From an uncultured Brevibacillus sp. (lineage in GTDB: Bacteria > Bacillota > Bacilli > Brevibacillales > Brevibacillaceae), in the NCBI RefSeq assembly GCF_947502445.1, contig NZ_CANMZW010000049.1, forward strand, positions 1 to 38,525: 38,525 bases of DNA, read 5' to 3'. Positions 14,620 through 22,140 of the stretch are shown here, piece by piece; the first letter of the stretch is position 1; each line of letters opens with the position of its first letter. The notes beneath the pieces were generated by a model. It had not been told where the DNA came from. It was given only the letters and a program-made list of their open reading frames with translations, and made no database searches. The position numbers and the translations under genes are program-made.

Positions 14620-16782
14620 ATGGAGCTTACGTTGATGATCCAGACCGTTGCCCAAGATACGGGCGTTAAGCCACATCAAGCGGAACGCACGATTGCTCTT
14701 TTGGATGAGGGAAACACGGTTCCTTTTATTGCCCGTTATCGAAAAGAAATGACCGGGCAGCTGGACGAGACGCAGATTCGAGCCATTGAAGAACGCGTTC
14801 GTTATTTGCGTAACCTGTCTGTACGCAAAGAGGAAGTCGTACGTCTCATTGAAGAACAAGGGAAGCTGACAGAAGAACTGAAGTCGGCCATTGAACGTGC
14901 AACAAAATTGCAGGAAGTAGAAGACCTGTATCGTCCCTATCGCCAAAAACGGCGTACGAGAGCGACCATGGCAAAGGAAAAAGGGCTGGAGCCGCTTGCT
15001 GCTTACCTGCTCAGCCTCCCGAAAACAGGAGTGCCTGAAGCAGAGGCAATGAGCTACGTTAACCCGGAAAAAGGAGTAGAGACGGCAGAACAAGCTATGC
15101 AAGGTGCTATGGATATCATCGCCGAGCAATACTCTGACGACCCGGATATTCGCCAATGGGTTCGGGAGCGTACCATGCAAAAAGGCCTGCTGATTTCCGA
15201 GCAAAAGGCGGAAGAAGCAGACGAGAAAAATGTTTATCAAATGTATTATGCATACAGTGAACCACTGAAAAAAGTAGTTCCCCATCGAGTACTGGCGATT
15301 AATCGCGGAGAGAACGAAGGCATTCTCAAGGTAGCGGTGGAAGCCCCTGTACCGGAAATCCTGGCTTGGATCCAGCGCCGCGTCATTTCCAGTGAGACAG
15401 TCGTCCGCACTATTTTGGAGATGACGGTAGAGGATGCCTATAAACGCTTGATTGCACCATCCATCGAGCGCGAGGTACGCACAGAGCTGACAGAAGCGGC
15501 TGAAGAACGCGCGATTCATATTTTTTCCGAGAATCTCCGCAATTTACTGCTTCAACCGCCTGTAAAAGGCAAAGTAGTGCTCGGTGTCGACCCAGCATTT
15601 CGTACAGGCTGTAAGCTGGCTGTCGTAGATGAAACTGGCAAGCTGCTGGAGGTCGCCGTTGTTTATCCGACTCCACCCGTAAACAAAGTGGCGGAGGCAT
15701 CGGCAAAGGTGAAGCAGATGATCGAAGCATACGGTGTTACCGTAGTGGCGATCGGCAACGGAACAGCGTCACGAGAGACGGAGCAGTTTATTGCGACTCT
15801 GCTGAAGGAACTGAAGCGAGACGTTATGTATATTATCGTCAATGAAGCTGGAGCGTCTGTTTATTCGGCTTCTGCAATTGCCAAGGAAGAGTTTCCAGAC
15901 CTGGATGTGGCAGAACGCAGTGCAGCGTCCATCGCTCGGCGTTTGCAGGACCCGCTCGCTGAACTGGTCAAGATCGATCCCAAATCAGTTGGGGTAGGAC
16001 AATATCAGCACGACGTATCCCAGTCGCGTCTGGCGGACAGCCTCCAGTTTGTCGTCGAATCGGCAGTTAACCATGTCGGCGTAGACGTCAATACGGCATC
16101 GCCTTCCCTGCTGCAGTATGTGTCAGGGATCAGTCGGCAGGTCGCGGGCAATATTGTGAAGAAGCGCGAAGAGGTCGGGAAATTCACTACTCGTTCCCAG
16201 CTCAAAGAAGTCCCACGTCTAGGTGCTAAAACGTATGAGCAATGCATTGGCTTTCTACGGATCGTTGATGGAAATAACCCGTTGGACAAGACACCGATTC
16301 ACCCTGAATCCTACACGGCTACTCACAAGCTACTTACGATGATCGATATTGCGCCGGAGCAAATCGGCAGCGAGCTGTGCCGGGAGCGGCTGCAAGCGCT
16401 GGATGTGGCTGCAACAGCAGGCCAGCTGGGGATCGGGGAGCCAACGCTGCAGGACATCGTAGAGAGCTTGCTGCGTCCAGGGCGCGACCCGCGCGATGAA
16501 CTCCCTAAACCACTGCTGCGCAGCGATGTTCTCCAACTGTCTGATCTTGCTGTGGGTATGAAGCTGCAAGGTACGGTACGGAATGTAGTGGACTTTGGGG
16601 CATTTGTCGACATTGGGCTGAAAAATGACGGCCTGGTTCACATATCACGATTGAAAAAAGGCTTCGTCAAGCATCCGCTTGATGTGGTCACGGTAGGCGA
16701 TATCGTGGATGTGTGGGTTGTTGAGATTGATGAGAAGCGCCAGCGTGTCGGCATGACGATGATCGCTCCGGCAGAAGGCTAA
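14620..16782 (+). CDS. tex: Tex-family S1 RNA-binding transcription accessory protein
   Basis: Protein of 720 residues with the full Tex layout: helical N-terminus with TVPFIARYRKEMTGQLDE, a YqgF/RNase H-like domain near residues 320-450 (VLGVDPAFRTGCKLAVVDE), helix-hairpin-helix repeats near 500-560 (YVSGISRQVAGNIVKKREE) and a C-terminal S1 domain from about residue 645 (GMKLQGTVRNVVDFGAFVDI). It is an RNA-binding cytoplasmic protein acting around transcription and RNA quality; the precise biochemical role is debated. AGGAGG lies 6 bases before ATG 14620. Tex follows the sigB cluster in B. subtilis too (ydcI). A bidirectional terminator overlaps the end of convergent cmpA. Confidence 0.96.
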   Translation: MELTLMIQTVAQDTGVKPHQAERTIALLDEGNTVPFIARYRKEMTGQLDETQIRAIEERVRYLRNLSVRKEEVVRLIEEQGKLTEELKSAIERATKLQEVEDLYRPYRQKRRTRATMAKEKGLEPLAAYLLSLPKTGVPEAEAMSYVNPEKGVETAEQAMQGAMDIIAEQYSDDPDIRQWVRERTMQKGLLISEQKAEEADEKNVYQMYYAYSEPLKKVVPHRVLAINRGENEGILKVAVEAPVPEILAWIQRRVISSETVVRTILEMTVEDAYKRLIAPSIEREVRTELTEAAEERAIHIFSENLRNLLLQPPVKGKVVLGVDPAFRTGCKLAVVDETGKLLEVAVVYPTPPVNKVAEASAKVKQMIEAYGVTVVAIGNGTASRETEQFIATLLKELKRDVMYIIVNEAGASVYSASAIAKEEFPDLDVAERSAASIARRLQDPLAELVKIDPKSVGVGQYQHDVSQSRLADSLQFVVESAVNHVGVDVNTASPSLLQYVSGISRQVAGNIVKKREEVGKFTTRSQLKEVPRLGAKTYEQCIGFLRIVDGNNPLDKTPIHPESYTATHKLLTMIDIAPEQIGSELCRERLQALDVAATAGQLGIGEPTLQDIVESLLRPGRDPRDELPKPLLRSDVLQLSDLAVGMKLQGTVRNVVDFGAFVDIGLKNDGLVHISRLKKGFVKHPLDVVTVGDIVDVWVVEIDEKRQRVGMTMIAPAEG

Positions 16783-16808
16783 TCGCTTCGCTTCAGATAC
16801 AGCAAAAA

Positions 16809-16848
16809 GGCGGCCTCCTCATTTACTGTGGACGGCCGCCATGTTTTT
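16809..16848 (+). terminator. Bidirectional terminator between tex and cmpA
   Basis: GGCGGCC (16809-16815) and GGCCGCC (16834-16840) enclose an 18-base loop, with TTTTT on the plus side and, read on the minus strand, TTTTTG after the stem. It overlaps the last codons of cmpA and serves both genes. Confidence 0.75.
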
Positions 16849-16945
16849 CCCAATATAGAAACCAACAACTGTTCAACAAACGAATTTGTCGAACGTCCTT
16901 CCCGATGAAGGCACGCTGCAATTGCCTACGCATCCATTGTGGCAT
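16823..16945 (-). CDS. cmpA: Cortex morphogenetic protein CmpA
   Basis: Very small gene for a 40-residue basic protein, MPQWMRRQLQ at the N-terminus, then RAFIGKDVRQIRLLNSCW and a short FLYWEKH tail. It matches the family pattern of B. subtilis CmpA (37 residues), which I recall as MPNWLKKQMQRAF at the start and QIKLLNQCW in the middle, also located next to tex. In B. subtilis CmpA acts in a sporulation quality-control pathway with ClpXP, targeting SpoIVA in cells with faulty spore envelopes. CAGGAGG lies a few bases before the ATG at 16945. A CATACATT (minus strand, 16975-16982) resembles a SigE -10, but no matching -35 is visible. The ribosome binding site is inside a long inverted repeat. 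Confidence 0.88.
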   Translation of the reverse strand: MPQWMRRQLQRAFIGKDVRQIRLLNSCWFLYWEKHGGRPQ

Positions 16946-16947
16946 GA

Positions 16948-17009
16948 AGGTACCTCCTGGATTTAATCGTCTATTGGCAATGTATGCAACGGACGAGCAG
17001 GAGGTACCT
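16948..17009 (-). repeat. 12-bp inverted repeat covering the cmpA ribosome binding site
   Basis: AGGTACCTCCTG (16948-16959) and CAGGAGGTACCT (16998-17009) are perfect inverted copies 38 bases apart. In the cmpA transcript the distal arm can pair with CAGGAGG, the cmpA ribosome binding site. On the plus strand the repeat is followed by CTTTTT, so it could also act as a weak terminator. Confidence 0.8.
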
Positions 17010-17022
17010 CTTTTTGTAAAAC

Positions 17023-17373
17023 TTATTCTTCTTCGTTTAAAAACTCCAGCTGTGCTTGCAGCGCACGAATCTCCGTCAACAAGGAGATCAGTGGATACTC
17101 GTTCTCCTGCAGGGAGGCAAATCGGCGCTCCAGCCCACTTACGTAAGCCAGTCCGTCTGTGACCGAAAGCTCGCTCCCTAAAATTTCGAGATCGGCACAT
17201 TCTGCCAGAACTGCTGGCAGCTCAGGTCGATCCGAAATCGTCAATTTGTCGATTTCCTTATGCAGTCGCTTGAAAAGCGCGACCAGCTGGTACATATGCG
17301 ATTCAGGGAGTGCAACAAAATGCAGCCCTGTATTCTCCTGCAACATCAAATAGCGCATGAGCTCCTCCACCAT
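17023..17373 (-). CDS. Uncharacterised small cytoplasmic protein
   Basis: Predicted 116-residue soluble protein, acidic overall, with heptad-like helices (MYQLVALFKRLHKEIDKLTI, LGSELSVTDGLAYVSGLERR, LISLLTEIRALQAQLEFLNE). No signal peptide, membrane segment or known motif. I do not recognise the family. ATG 17373 follows GGTGGAG by 9 bases; an in-frame GTG at 17388 is the other option. It lies upstream of cmpA on the same strand, 77 bases away, with no terminator between them, so it could be co-transcribed with cmpA and hence sporulation-related; this is inference. The reading frame is long and has plausible composition, but the gene remains a prediction. Confidence 0.65.
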   Translation of the reverse strand: MVEELMRYLMLQENTGLHFVALPESHMYQLVALFKRLHKEIDKLTISDRPELPAVLAECADLEILGSELSVTDGLAYVSGLERRFASLQENEYPLISLLTEIRALQAQLEFLNEEE

Positions 17374-17465
17374 TCTACTTTTCTCCACCCAGTGTAGCCT
17401 ATCTGTCTAGCACTTTTCAACATTAACTGCTATCGTGAAAGAAGAAGAGAAGCGGAGGAGATGAG

Positions 17466-17939
17466 ATGACCGATCAGGAATTGCAAATGCTGGTGGAGGA
17501 AATATCCAGCGAGTTTTTTGCCACGCCCTTTCGCCATCAGGCCCGCTTTAACAGCAGATTGCGCACGACGGGTGGAAGATACCTGCTGCGCTCGCACGAC
17601 ATTGAGCTAAATCCTCGGCATTTGGAGGAGCATGGTTTAGAAGAGCTGACAGCGATCATCAAGCATGAGCTGTGTCACTATCATCTGCATATTGCCAAGA
17701 AAGGGTACCGTCATGCGGATCGAGATTTTCAGGTGTTGCTTAAACAGGTGGGAGGAAGTCGATACTGTCAGCAGGTAGGTAATGGTCGCACAGTTTTGCC
17801 CTATCGCTACGAGCTTGTTTGCCGGACATGCGGGATGAGCTACAAGCGCAAACGCAAAATGAAGCCGGCAAAGTATCGATGCGGACGTTGTAGCGGCAAG
17901 CTGGTGCTGCGCGAATTAAAAGAGCTAGCTCAGCCCTAA
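17466..17939 (+). CDS. SprT-like zinc metalloprotease domain protein (YdcK-type)
   Basis: Protein of 157 residues. The zinc-binding HELCH motif is at residues 67-71 within LTAIIKHELCHYHLHI, preceded by HDIELNPRHLEEH. A C-terminal zinc ribbon has CRTCG and, 20 residues on, CGRCSGKLVLRE. This is the SprT-like family (B. subtilis YdcK, which also follows tex and cmpA). SprT-fold proteins can be proteases, such as eukaryotic Spartan for DNA-protein crosslinks, but the bacterial members are functionally uncharacterised. GGAGGAG sits just before ATG 17466. The gene ends 83 bases before thiL; the two are probably separate units since a promoter lies between. Confidence 0.9.
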   Translation: MTDQELQMLVEEISSEFFATPFRHQARFNSRLRTTGGRYLLRSHDIELNPRHLEEHGLEELTAIIKHELCHYHLHIAKKGYRHADRDFQVLLKQVGGSRYCQQVGNGRTVLPYRYELVCRTCGMSYKRKRKMKPAKYRCGRCSGKLVLRELKELAQP

Positions 17940-17961
17940 GGTGCGCGTCGCCGGGGCTTTC

Positions 17962-17991
17962 TTGCACGTATTTTGACAGCAGAGGTATAAT
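17962..17991 (+). promoter_or_regulatory. Probable SigA promoter of the thiL-tsaEBD operon
   Basis: TTGCAC at 17962-17967, an 18-base spacer, and a perfect TATAAT at 17986-17991. The +1 would fall near 17998, about 25 bases before the thiL start. A TTGACA at 17973 is too close (7 bases) to be its -35. Confidence 0.6.
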
Positions 17992-18022
17992 GAATTCACT
18001 ATGCAGTAAAGGAGCGTTTGAG

Positions 18023-19048
18023 GTGGCACAAGATGAATTTTCCCTGATCCGGCAATGGACAAGTCGGTCGGACGGACAGGAAGGGGACGGCTTGACCGTC
18101 GGGCTCGGGGATGATGCCGCCGTTTTTACGCCAGGGAACGAGATGGAAGTCGTTGCTTGCTGTGATGCTATGGTGGAAACCGTCCATTTTTTAAAAACAA
18201 CCATGAGCCCGAGCGACATAGGGTACAAGGCAGTCATGAGCAACATCAGTGACGTGGCAGCCATGGGCGGATATGCGAGGTACGCATTGGTCAGTATTGC
18301 GGTATCGCCCAAGTGGTCACAAGAGGAATGCAGTCAAATCTATGATGGCATTTACCAGGCTTGTGAGCTGTATGGTGTGCGTGTCATTGGCGGAGATACG
18401 GTGTCTGCCCCAGATGCCCTGCATTTGTCAGTGACCGTGCTCGGTGAAGTGGAAAAAGGCAGGGCAATTCGTCGCTCGCAGGCAGCGGCGGGGCACACCG
18501 TGTTTGTTACAGGGCATGTAGGAACCTCGGCAGCGGGTCTTCACCTGCTGTTGCAGGAAAAGAAGGGAGCTAGCAGCAGCTCTGGCGTGTGGAGGGAGCT
18601 GGAGATTGCTCACCAGCGTCCGCTGGCTCAGGTTGCTGCGGGGAGACTGCTGCTCGCTTCTGGCGTATGTAGTTCCCTAAATGACGTGAGCGACGGCTTG
18701 GCATCAGAGCTATGGGAGATTGCAGAAGCGAGTCGAGTAGCGATAGTAGTAGATGCTGCGCAGGTCCCCATCAGGGAAGATGTCCGCACCTATGCAACAC
18801 AGGTAAACAAGGACCCTTTGGAATGGGCTTTTTATGGGGGCGAGGACTACCAGCTCGTTGGCACAGTGGAATCGAGCAAGGTAGAAGAGATTGCGCAGAA
18901 ATTCGCGGAAGCCGGTATTCCGTTTGCTGTTATTGGCCGGGTAGAGGCACAAAGTGAGGACGGAGTGCCTGCGCTCTCCCTGATTCAGGATGGCTTGCAG
19001 CTTCCGTTGCCTAAAGCCGGGTTTAACCATTTTGGGCAGCGCGGATGA
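18023..19048 (+). CDS. thiL: Thiamine-monophosphate kinase
   Basis: Protein of 341 residues with the ThiL pattern: QDEFSLIRQW, GLGDDAAVF (Mg-ATP aspartates), SNISDVAAMGG, GGDTVSAP, NDVSDGLASEL and FYGGEDYQLVGTV. It phosphorylates thiamine monophosphate to thiamine diphosphate, the cofactor form. The start is GTG 18023, 8 bases after AAAGGAG; the ATG at 17990 is part of the -10 region of the promoter. It opens a run of five genes in which thiL leads tsaE, tsaB, rimI and tsaD, the same order as in B. subtilis (ydiA-ydiE). Confidence 0.95.
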   Translation: MAQDEFSLIRQWTSRSDGQEGDGLTVGLGDDAAVFTPGNEMEVVACCDAMVETVHFLKTTMSPSDIGYKAVMSNISDVAAMGGYARYALVSIAVSPKWSQEECSQIYDGIYQACELYGVRVIGGDTVSAPDALHLSVTVLGEVEKGRAIRRSQAAAGHTVFVTGHVGTSAAGLHLLLQEKKGASSSSGVWRELEIAHQRPLAQVAAGRLLLASGVCSSLNDVSDGLASELWEIAEASRVAIVVDAAQVPIREDVRTYATQVNKDPLEWAFYGGEDYQLVGTVESSKVEEIAQKFAEAGIPFAVIGRVEAQSEDGVPALSLIQDGLQLPLPKAGFNHFGQRG

Positions 19049-19063
19049 GGAGTGATGACGAAC

Positions 19064-19534
19064 ATGACATATACATGGAGACTTTCGGGTGCAGCGCAAA
19101 CACAGCGCTTTGCAGCATGCTTGGCAGACCAGCTGCAGCCTGGTGATTTGCTTGCACTCGAAGGCGATCTCGGTGCAGGCAAGACTACATTTACCCAAGG
19201 GTTGGGGCGAGGACTTGGCGTTCGGCAAGTAGTGAACAGTCCGACGTTTACAATCATAAAAGAATATCAGGGCCGTTTGCCGTTATACCATATGGATGTG
19301 TATCGGGTAGGCGATGATATAGACTCGCTTGGGCTAGACGATTACTTTTTTGGCGAGGGAGTCTGTGTCGTAGAGTGGGCTTCTTTGATTGAGGATGTGC
19401 TTCCAAACGAGCGATTGACCGTTTACTTGCGTACAGAAGGAGCAGAAGAGCGGACGATCGAGCTGGTGCCTCTCGGGGCTCGATATGTGAATTTGTGTGA
19501 GGAGTTTGATTTTGATGCGGTTACTTTCGATTGA
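19064..19534 (+). CDS. tsaE: tRNA t6A biosynthesis ATPase TsaE
   Basis: P-loop ATPase of 156 residues. Walker A GDLGAGKTTFTQGLG, SPTFTIIKEYQG and the HMDVYRV segment are diagnostic. With TsaB and TsaD it forms the complex that adds threonylcarbamoyl to A37 of ANN-decoding tRNAs; TsaE's ATPase drives the cycle. ATG 19064 aligns with the B. subtilis N-terminus and lies 11 bases after GAGGAG; ATG 19055 is possible but sits only 2 bases after that site. The gene follows thiL with 15 bases between them and overlaps tsaB by 20 bases. Confidence 0.95.
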   Translation: MTYTWRLSGAAQTQRFAACLADQLQPGDLLALEGDLGAGKTTFTQGLGRGLGVRQVVNSPTFTIIKEYQGRLPLYHMDVYRVGDDIDSLGLDDYFFGEGVCVVEWASLIEDVLPNERLTVYLRTEGAEERTIELVPLGARYVNLCEEFDFDAVTFD

Positions 19535-20237
19535 TACATCCAACCTGGTGTTAAGTGTAGCTGTCGTAGAGGAAGAGAGAGTCCTCGCAGAGATGACAAC
19601 CAACCAGCAAAAAAACCACTCGATTCGACTCATGGATTGTGTCAGTGAATTGCTGGACACAACAGGCACCTTGCCAGAGCAGCTCAGCGGATTAGGAGTA
19701 GCCAATGGACCTGGCTCCTACACGGGCGTAAGGATCGGGGTGGCGTCGGCAAAGAGCATGGCATGGTCGCTTAACATTCCTGTGATCGGAATTTCTAGCC
19801 TGCAGGTAGTGGCGATGAATGCTCTGGGATTTCCAGGAATGATTGTGCCACTGTTTGATGCTCGCAGAGGACAGGTTTACACAGGATGCTATCGTACAGA
19901 CGGCATGGAGAGCGTACGGGCGTGTGAAAACGAAAAAATCATTCTGCTCGAGGAGTGGCTTCCACACCTCCGTGATCAGGCACAGGGAGAGGCGATCCTG
20001 TTTCTTGGCGAAGACGTTCGGATACACAAAGAAGCGATTGTGCAGGCGCTGGGTGAGCAGGCGAAGTTTGCCTCTCCCGCTGCAAATCATCCCAGAGCAG
20101 CGCACATCGGTTATCTGGCGATGAAAAAGCTGCAGGATGGTACGAATGCGCATGAGCTGGTTCCGGAGTATCTCCAATTGGCGGAAGCGGAAGCGAAATG
20201 GCTGGCCCAAAAGCAGGAGGGTTTGGTAAAGGAGTAA
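19515..20237 (+). CDS. tsaB: tRNA t6A biosynthesis protein TsaB
   Basis: ASKHA-fold protein of 240 residues. The N-terminal LLSIDTSNLVLSVAV, GLGVANGPGSYTGVRIGVA and a C-terminal segment ending VPEYLQLAEAE identify TsaB (YeaZ/YdiC). It lacks its own catalysis and serves as dimer partner of TsaD in t6A synthesis. The start at ATG 19515 follows GGAG by about 10 bases, within the tail of tsaE. Four bases separate it from rimI. Confidence 0.95.
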   Translation: MRLLSIDTSNLVLSVAVVEEERVLAEMTTNQQKNHSIRLMDCVSELLDTTGTLPEQLSGLGVANGPGSYTGVRIGVASAKSMAWSLNIPVIGISSLQVVAMNALGFPGMIVPLFDARRGQVYTGCYRTDGMESVRACENEKIILLEEWLPHLRDQAQGEAILFLGEDVRIHKEAIVQALGEQAKFASPAANHPRAAHIGYLAMKKLQDGTNAHELVPEYLQLAEAEAKWLAQKQEGLVKE

Positions 20238-20241
20238 TCAT

Positions 20242-20697
20242 ATGAGTCAACATACAGACTTGGAATACCGCTTTATGACGATGCAGGATGTCGGGGCAGT
20301 CGCCGAGTTGGAGCGGTTGTCCTTTTCAACACCGTGGCCGCATGATGCTTTCGTCAACGAGCTGACGATGAATCCGAATGCGCGCTATGTCGTTGTCGTT
20401 CATCAGAATCGAATCGTCGCATACTGCGGCATGTGGATTGTGCTCGATGAAGCGCACATCACGAATGTTGCGGTCCATCCGTTGTTTCGGGGAAAAAAAA
20501 TCGGGCTTGGACTTATGCTCAAAATGATGAGTGTAGCGAGATCGTTTGGTGCACAGAGCATGACGCTAGAAGTACGGCCTTCCAACGTCGCGGCGAGAAA
20601 TATGTACATCAGGCTCGGATTTAAAGAGCATGGCGTGCGCAAAGGGTACTATTCGGACAATAACGAGGACGCAATAATTATGTGGGTGACATTGTAA
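20242..20697 (+). CDS. rimI: Ribosomal protein S18 alanine N-acetyltransferase RimI
   Basis: GNAT acetyltransferase of 151 residues. The acetyl-CoA motif is ITNVAVHPLFRGKKIGLGL, and MTLEVRPSNVAARNMYIRLG plus GYYSDNNEDAIIM are the family's C-terminal motifs. It acetylates the N-terminal alanine of ribosomal protein S18; related GNATs acetylate other proteins. AAAGGAG lies 6 bases before ATG 20242. The stop overlaps the tsaD start (TAATG), so translation is coupled. Confidence 0.94.
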   Translation: MSQHTDLEYRFMTMQDVGAVAELERLSFSTPWPHDAFVNELTMNPNARYVVVVHQNRIVAYCGMWIVLDEAHITNVAVHPLFRGKKIGLGLMLKMMSVARSFGAQSMTLEVRPSNVAARNMYIRLGFKEHGVRKGYYSDNNEDAIIMWVTL

Positions 20698-21779
20698 TGA
20701 ACAGGACAAATAGCTCGCGCTACGAAATGCGCGTACAAGAAGCTTATCAAGCACATAAGGAGTCAGGTGCTCCGACCTATATTTTGGGGATTGAAACCAG
20801 CTGTGACGAAACCTCCGCATCCGTTGTTCGTGACGGGCGCGAGGTGCTCTCCAATGTAATTGCTTCTCAAGCTGATATCCACAAGCGATTCGGCGGGGTG
20901 GTGCCAGAGGTAGCCTCCCGCAGACATGTGGAGAACATTACGCTGACGATCGAAGAAGCATTGGCAGAGGCAGGCAAGACACTGTCCGATATTCAGGCGA
21001 TTGCCGTCACGTACGGACCAGGACTTGTGGGGGCGCTGCTGGTTGGTGTGGCAGCAGCTAAAGCAGTTTCTTTGGCGAGAGGGATCCCACTGATCGGCGT
21101 TCATCATATTGCAGGCCACATCTATGCGAACCGTCTGGTAGAGGAAATGGATTTCCCGTTGATTGCGCTGGTCGTCTCGGGAGGACATACTGAGCTGGTC
21201 TGGATGAAGGGGCACGGTCAGTTTGAAATTTTGGGCGAAACGCGTGACGACGCTGCAGGTGAGGCGTATGACAAGGTAGCACGCGCACTGAATTTGCCGT
21301 ATCCCGGGGGACCGCACATTGATCGGCTCGCGCACGAAGGCGAACCAAATGTACCGCTCCCTCGTTCGTGGCTGGAGCCAGGCTCGTACGATTTCAGCTT
21401 TAGTGGCTTGAAGTCAGCAGTACTTAATACCTTGCATAATGCCGCCCAGCGTGGAGAGTCGATCGAGCCAGCGAATCTCGCGGCCAGCTTCCAGGACTCG
21501 GTGACAGAGGTACTCGTAGAAAAAACGCTCCGAGCCGTACGCGAATACGGAGCGAAGCAGGTGCTTTTGGCGGGCGGAGTGGCAGCTAATCGGGGATTGC
21601 GAGATCGGCTGCAGGAGCGCTGCAAGGCAGAAGGAGTTCCCCTCGTTATTCCTCCATTTTCACTCTGTACGGACAACGCTGCCATGATCGCAGCTGCAGG
21701 CTATATCAAGTATGAAAAAGGGCAGTTTGCCAAGCTGGACCTAAATGGTGTACCTGGCTTGTCTCTCACTGAACAGTAA
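20697..21779 (+). CDS. tsaD: tRNA N6-adenosine threonylcarbamoyltransferase TsaD
   Basis: Protein of 360 residues. ILGIETSCDETSASVV, the metal ligands in HHIAGHIYANR, SGGHTEL, FSFSGLKSAV, LAGGVAANRGLR and CTDNAAMIAAAG are all intact. It is the catalytic subunit that transfers threonylcarbamoyl to A37 of tRNA, together with TsaB and TsaE. The ATG at 20697 overlaps the rimI stop; it gives about 25 more N-terminal residues than the B. subtilis protein, which begins shortly before the IETSCDET motif, so translation might start elsewhere, but no better site is visible. A long terminator follows. Confidence 0.95.
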   Translation: MNRTNSSRYEMRVQEAYQAHKESGAPTYILGIETSCDETSASVVRDGREVLSNVIASQADIHKRFGGVVPEVASRRHVENITLTIEEALAEAGKTLSDIQAIAVTYGPGLVGALLVGVAAAKAVSLARGIPLIGVHHIAGHIYANRLVEEMDFPLIALVVSGGHTELVWMKGHGQFEILGETRDDAAGEAYDKVARALNLPYPGGPHIDRLAHEGEPNVPLPRSWLEPGSYDFSFSGLKSAVLNTLHNAAQRGESIEPANLAASFQDSVTEVLVEKTLRAVREYGAKQVLLAGGVAANRGLRDRLQERCKAEGVPLVIPPFSLCTDNAAMIAAAGYIKYEKGQFAKLDLNGVPGLSLTEQ

Positions 21780-21794
21780 TGACTGAGTGACTAT

Positions 21795-21830
21795 AAAAAG
21801 GAGTTATCCACATTGGGATAACTCCTTTTT
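21795..21830 (+). terminator. Terminator after tsaD
   Basis: A 15-bp perfect stem (AAAAAGGAGTTATCC with GGATAACTCCTTTTT), a 6-base loop and a T-rich end. The left arm contains the start of a perfect DnaA box (21804-21812). Confidence 0.95.
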
Positions 21831-22129
21831 GTATCGAAGAGCGCCCCTCCTGAACGTGTTACAACTCTATATTCGCTCTTTTGCAAGAAAAGGTTCAGTA
21901 TTCAGACTGCATATTCGGTTTATCTACTGTATCGGCTGATTGATCAGCTGAATTTGGAGCAGAACAATAATTATCCACAAGGAAGAATAACTTTGCAGGT
22001 TGTTCACAGCCCCACCTGTGAATACTGGTGATAACGCGAAAAATGACCGGGAAAATTACCGGATGAAACAATTTATGCTTGTGGATTATCCTGTGGAAAA
22101 TGTGGATAAGACGAGTAGAGTTATCAACA
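21804..22129. promoter_or_regulatory. Cluster of eight DnaA boxes between tsaD and the next gene
   Basis: This gene-free 361-base gap carries eight DnaA-box-like 9-mers. Perfect TTATCCACA: 21804-21812 (plus), 21971-21979 (plus), 22101-22109 (minus). One mismatch: 22000-22008 TTGTTCACA (plus), 22017-22025 GTATTCACA (minus), 22080-22088 TAATCCACA (minus), 22092-22100 TTTTCCACA (minus), 22121-22129 TTATCAACA (plus). Four lie within 50 bases, and the last runs into the ribosome binding site of the next gene. DnaA should bind here. I recall that B. subtilis has a DnaA-box cluster in the gcp (tsaD)-ydiF interval, the syntenic place. Confidence 0.75.
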
Positions 22130-22140
22130 GGAGGCATCTC

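Noticed and set aside
14551..15519. A 322-codon minus-strand frame opposite tex
   Set aside because: It overlaps the well-supported tex gene and has low-complexity composition rich in C, F, R and L that is typical of a shadow frame.
17973..17991. TTGACA followed by TATAAT as the thiL promoter
   Set aside because: The spacer is only 7 bases. TTGCAC at 17962 with an 18-base spacer is used instead.
21804..22129. The DnaA-box cluster as a chromosome origin
   Set aside because: There is no dnaA, dnaN, rpmH or AT-rich unwinding element beside it; a regulatory cluster is more likely.
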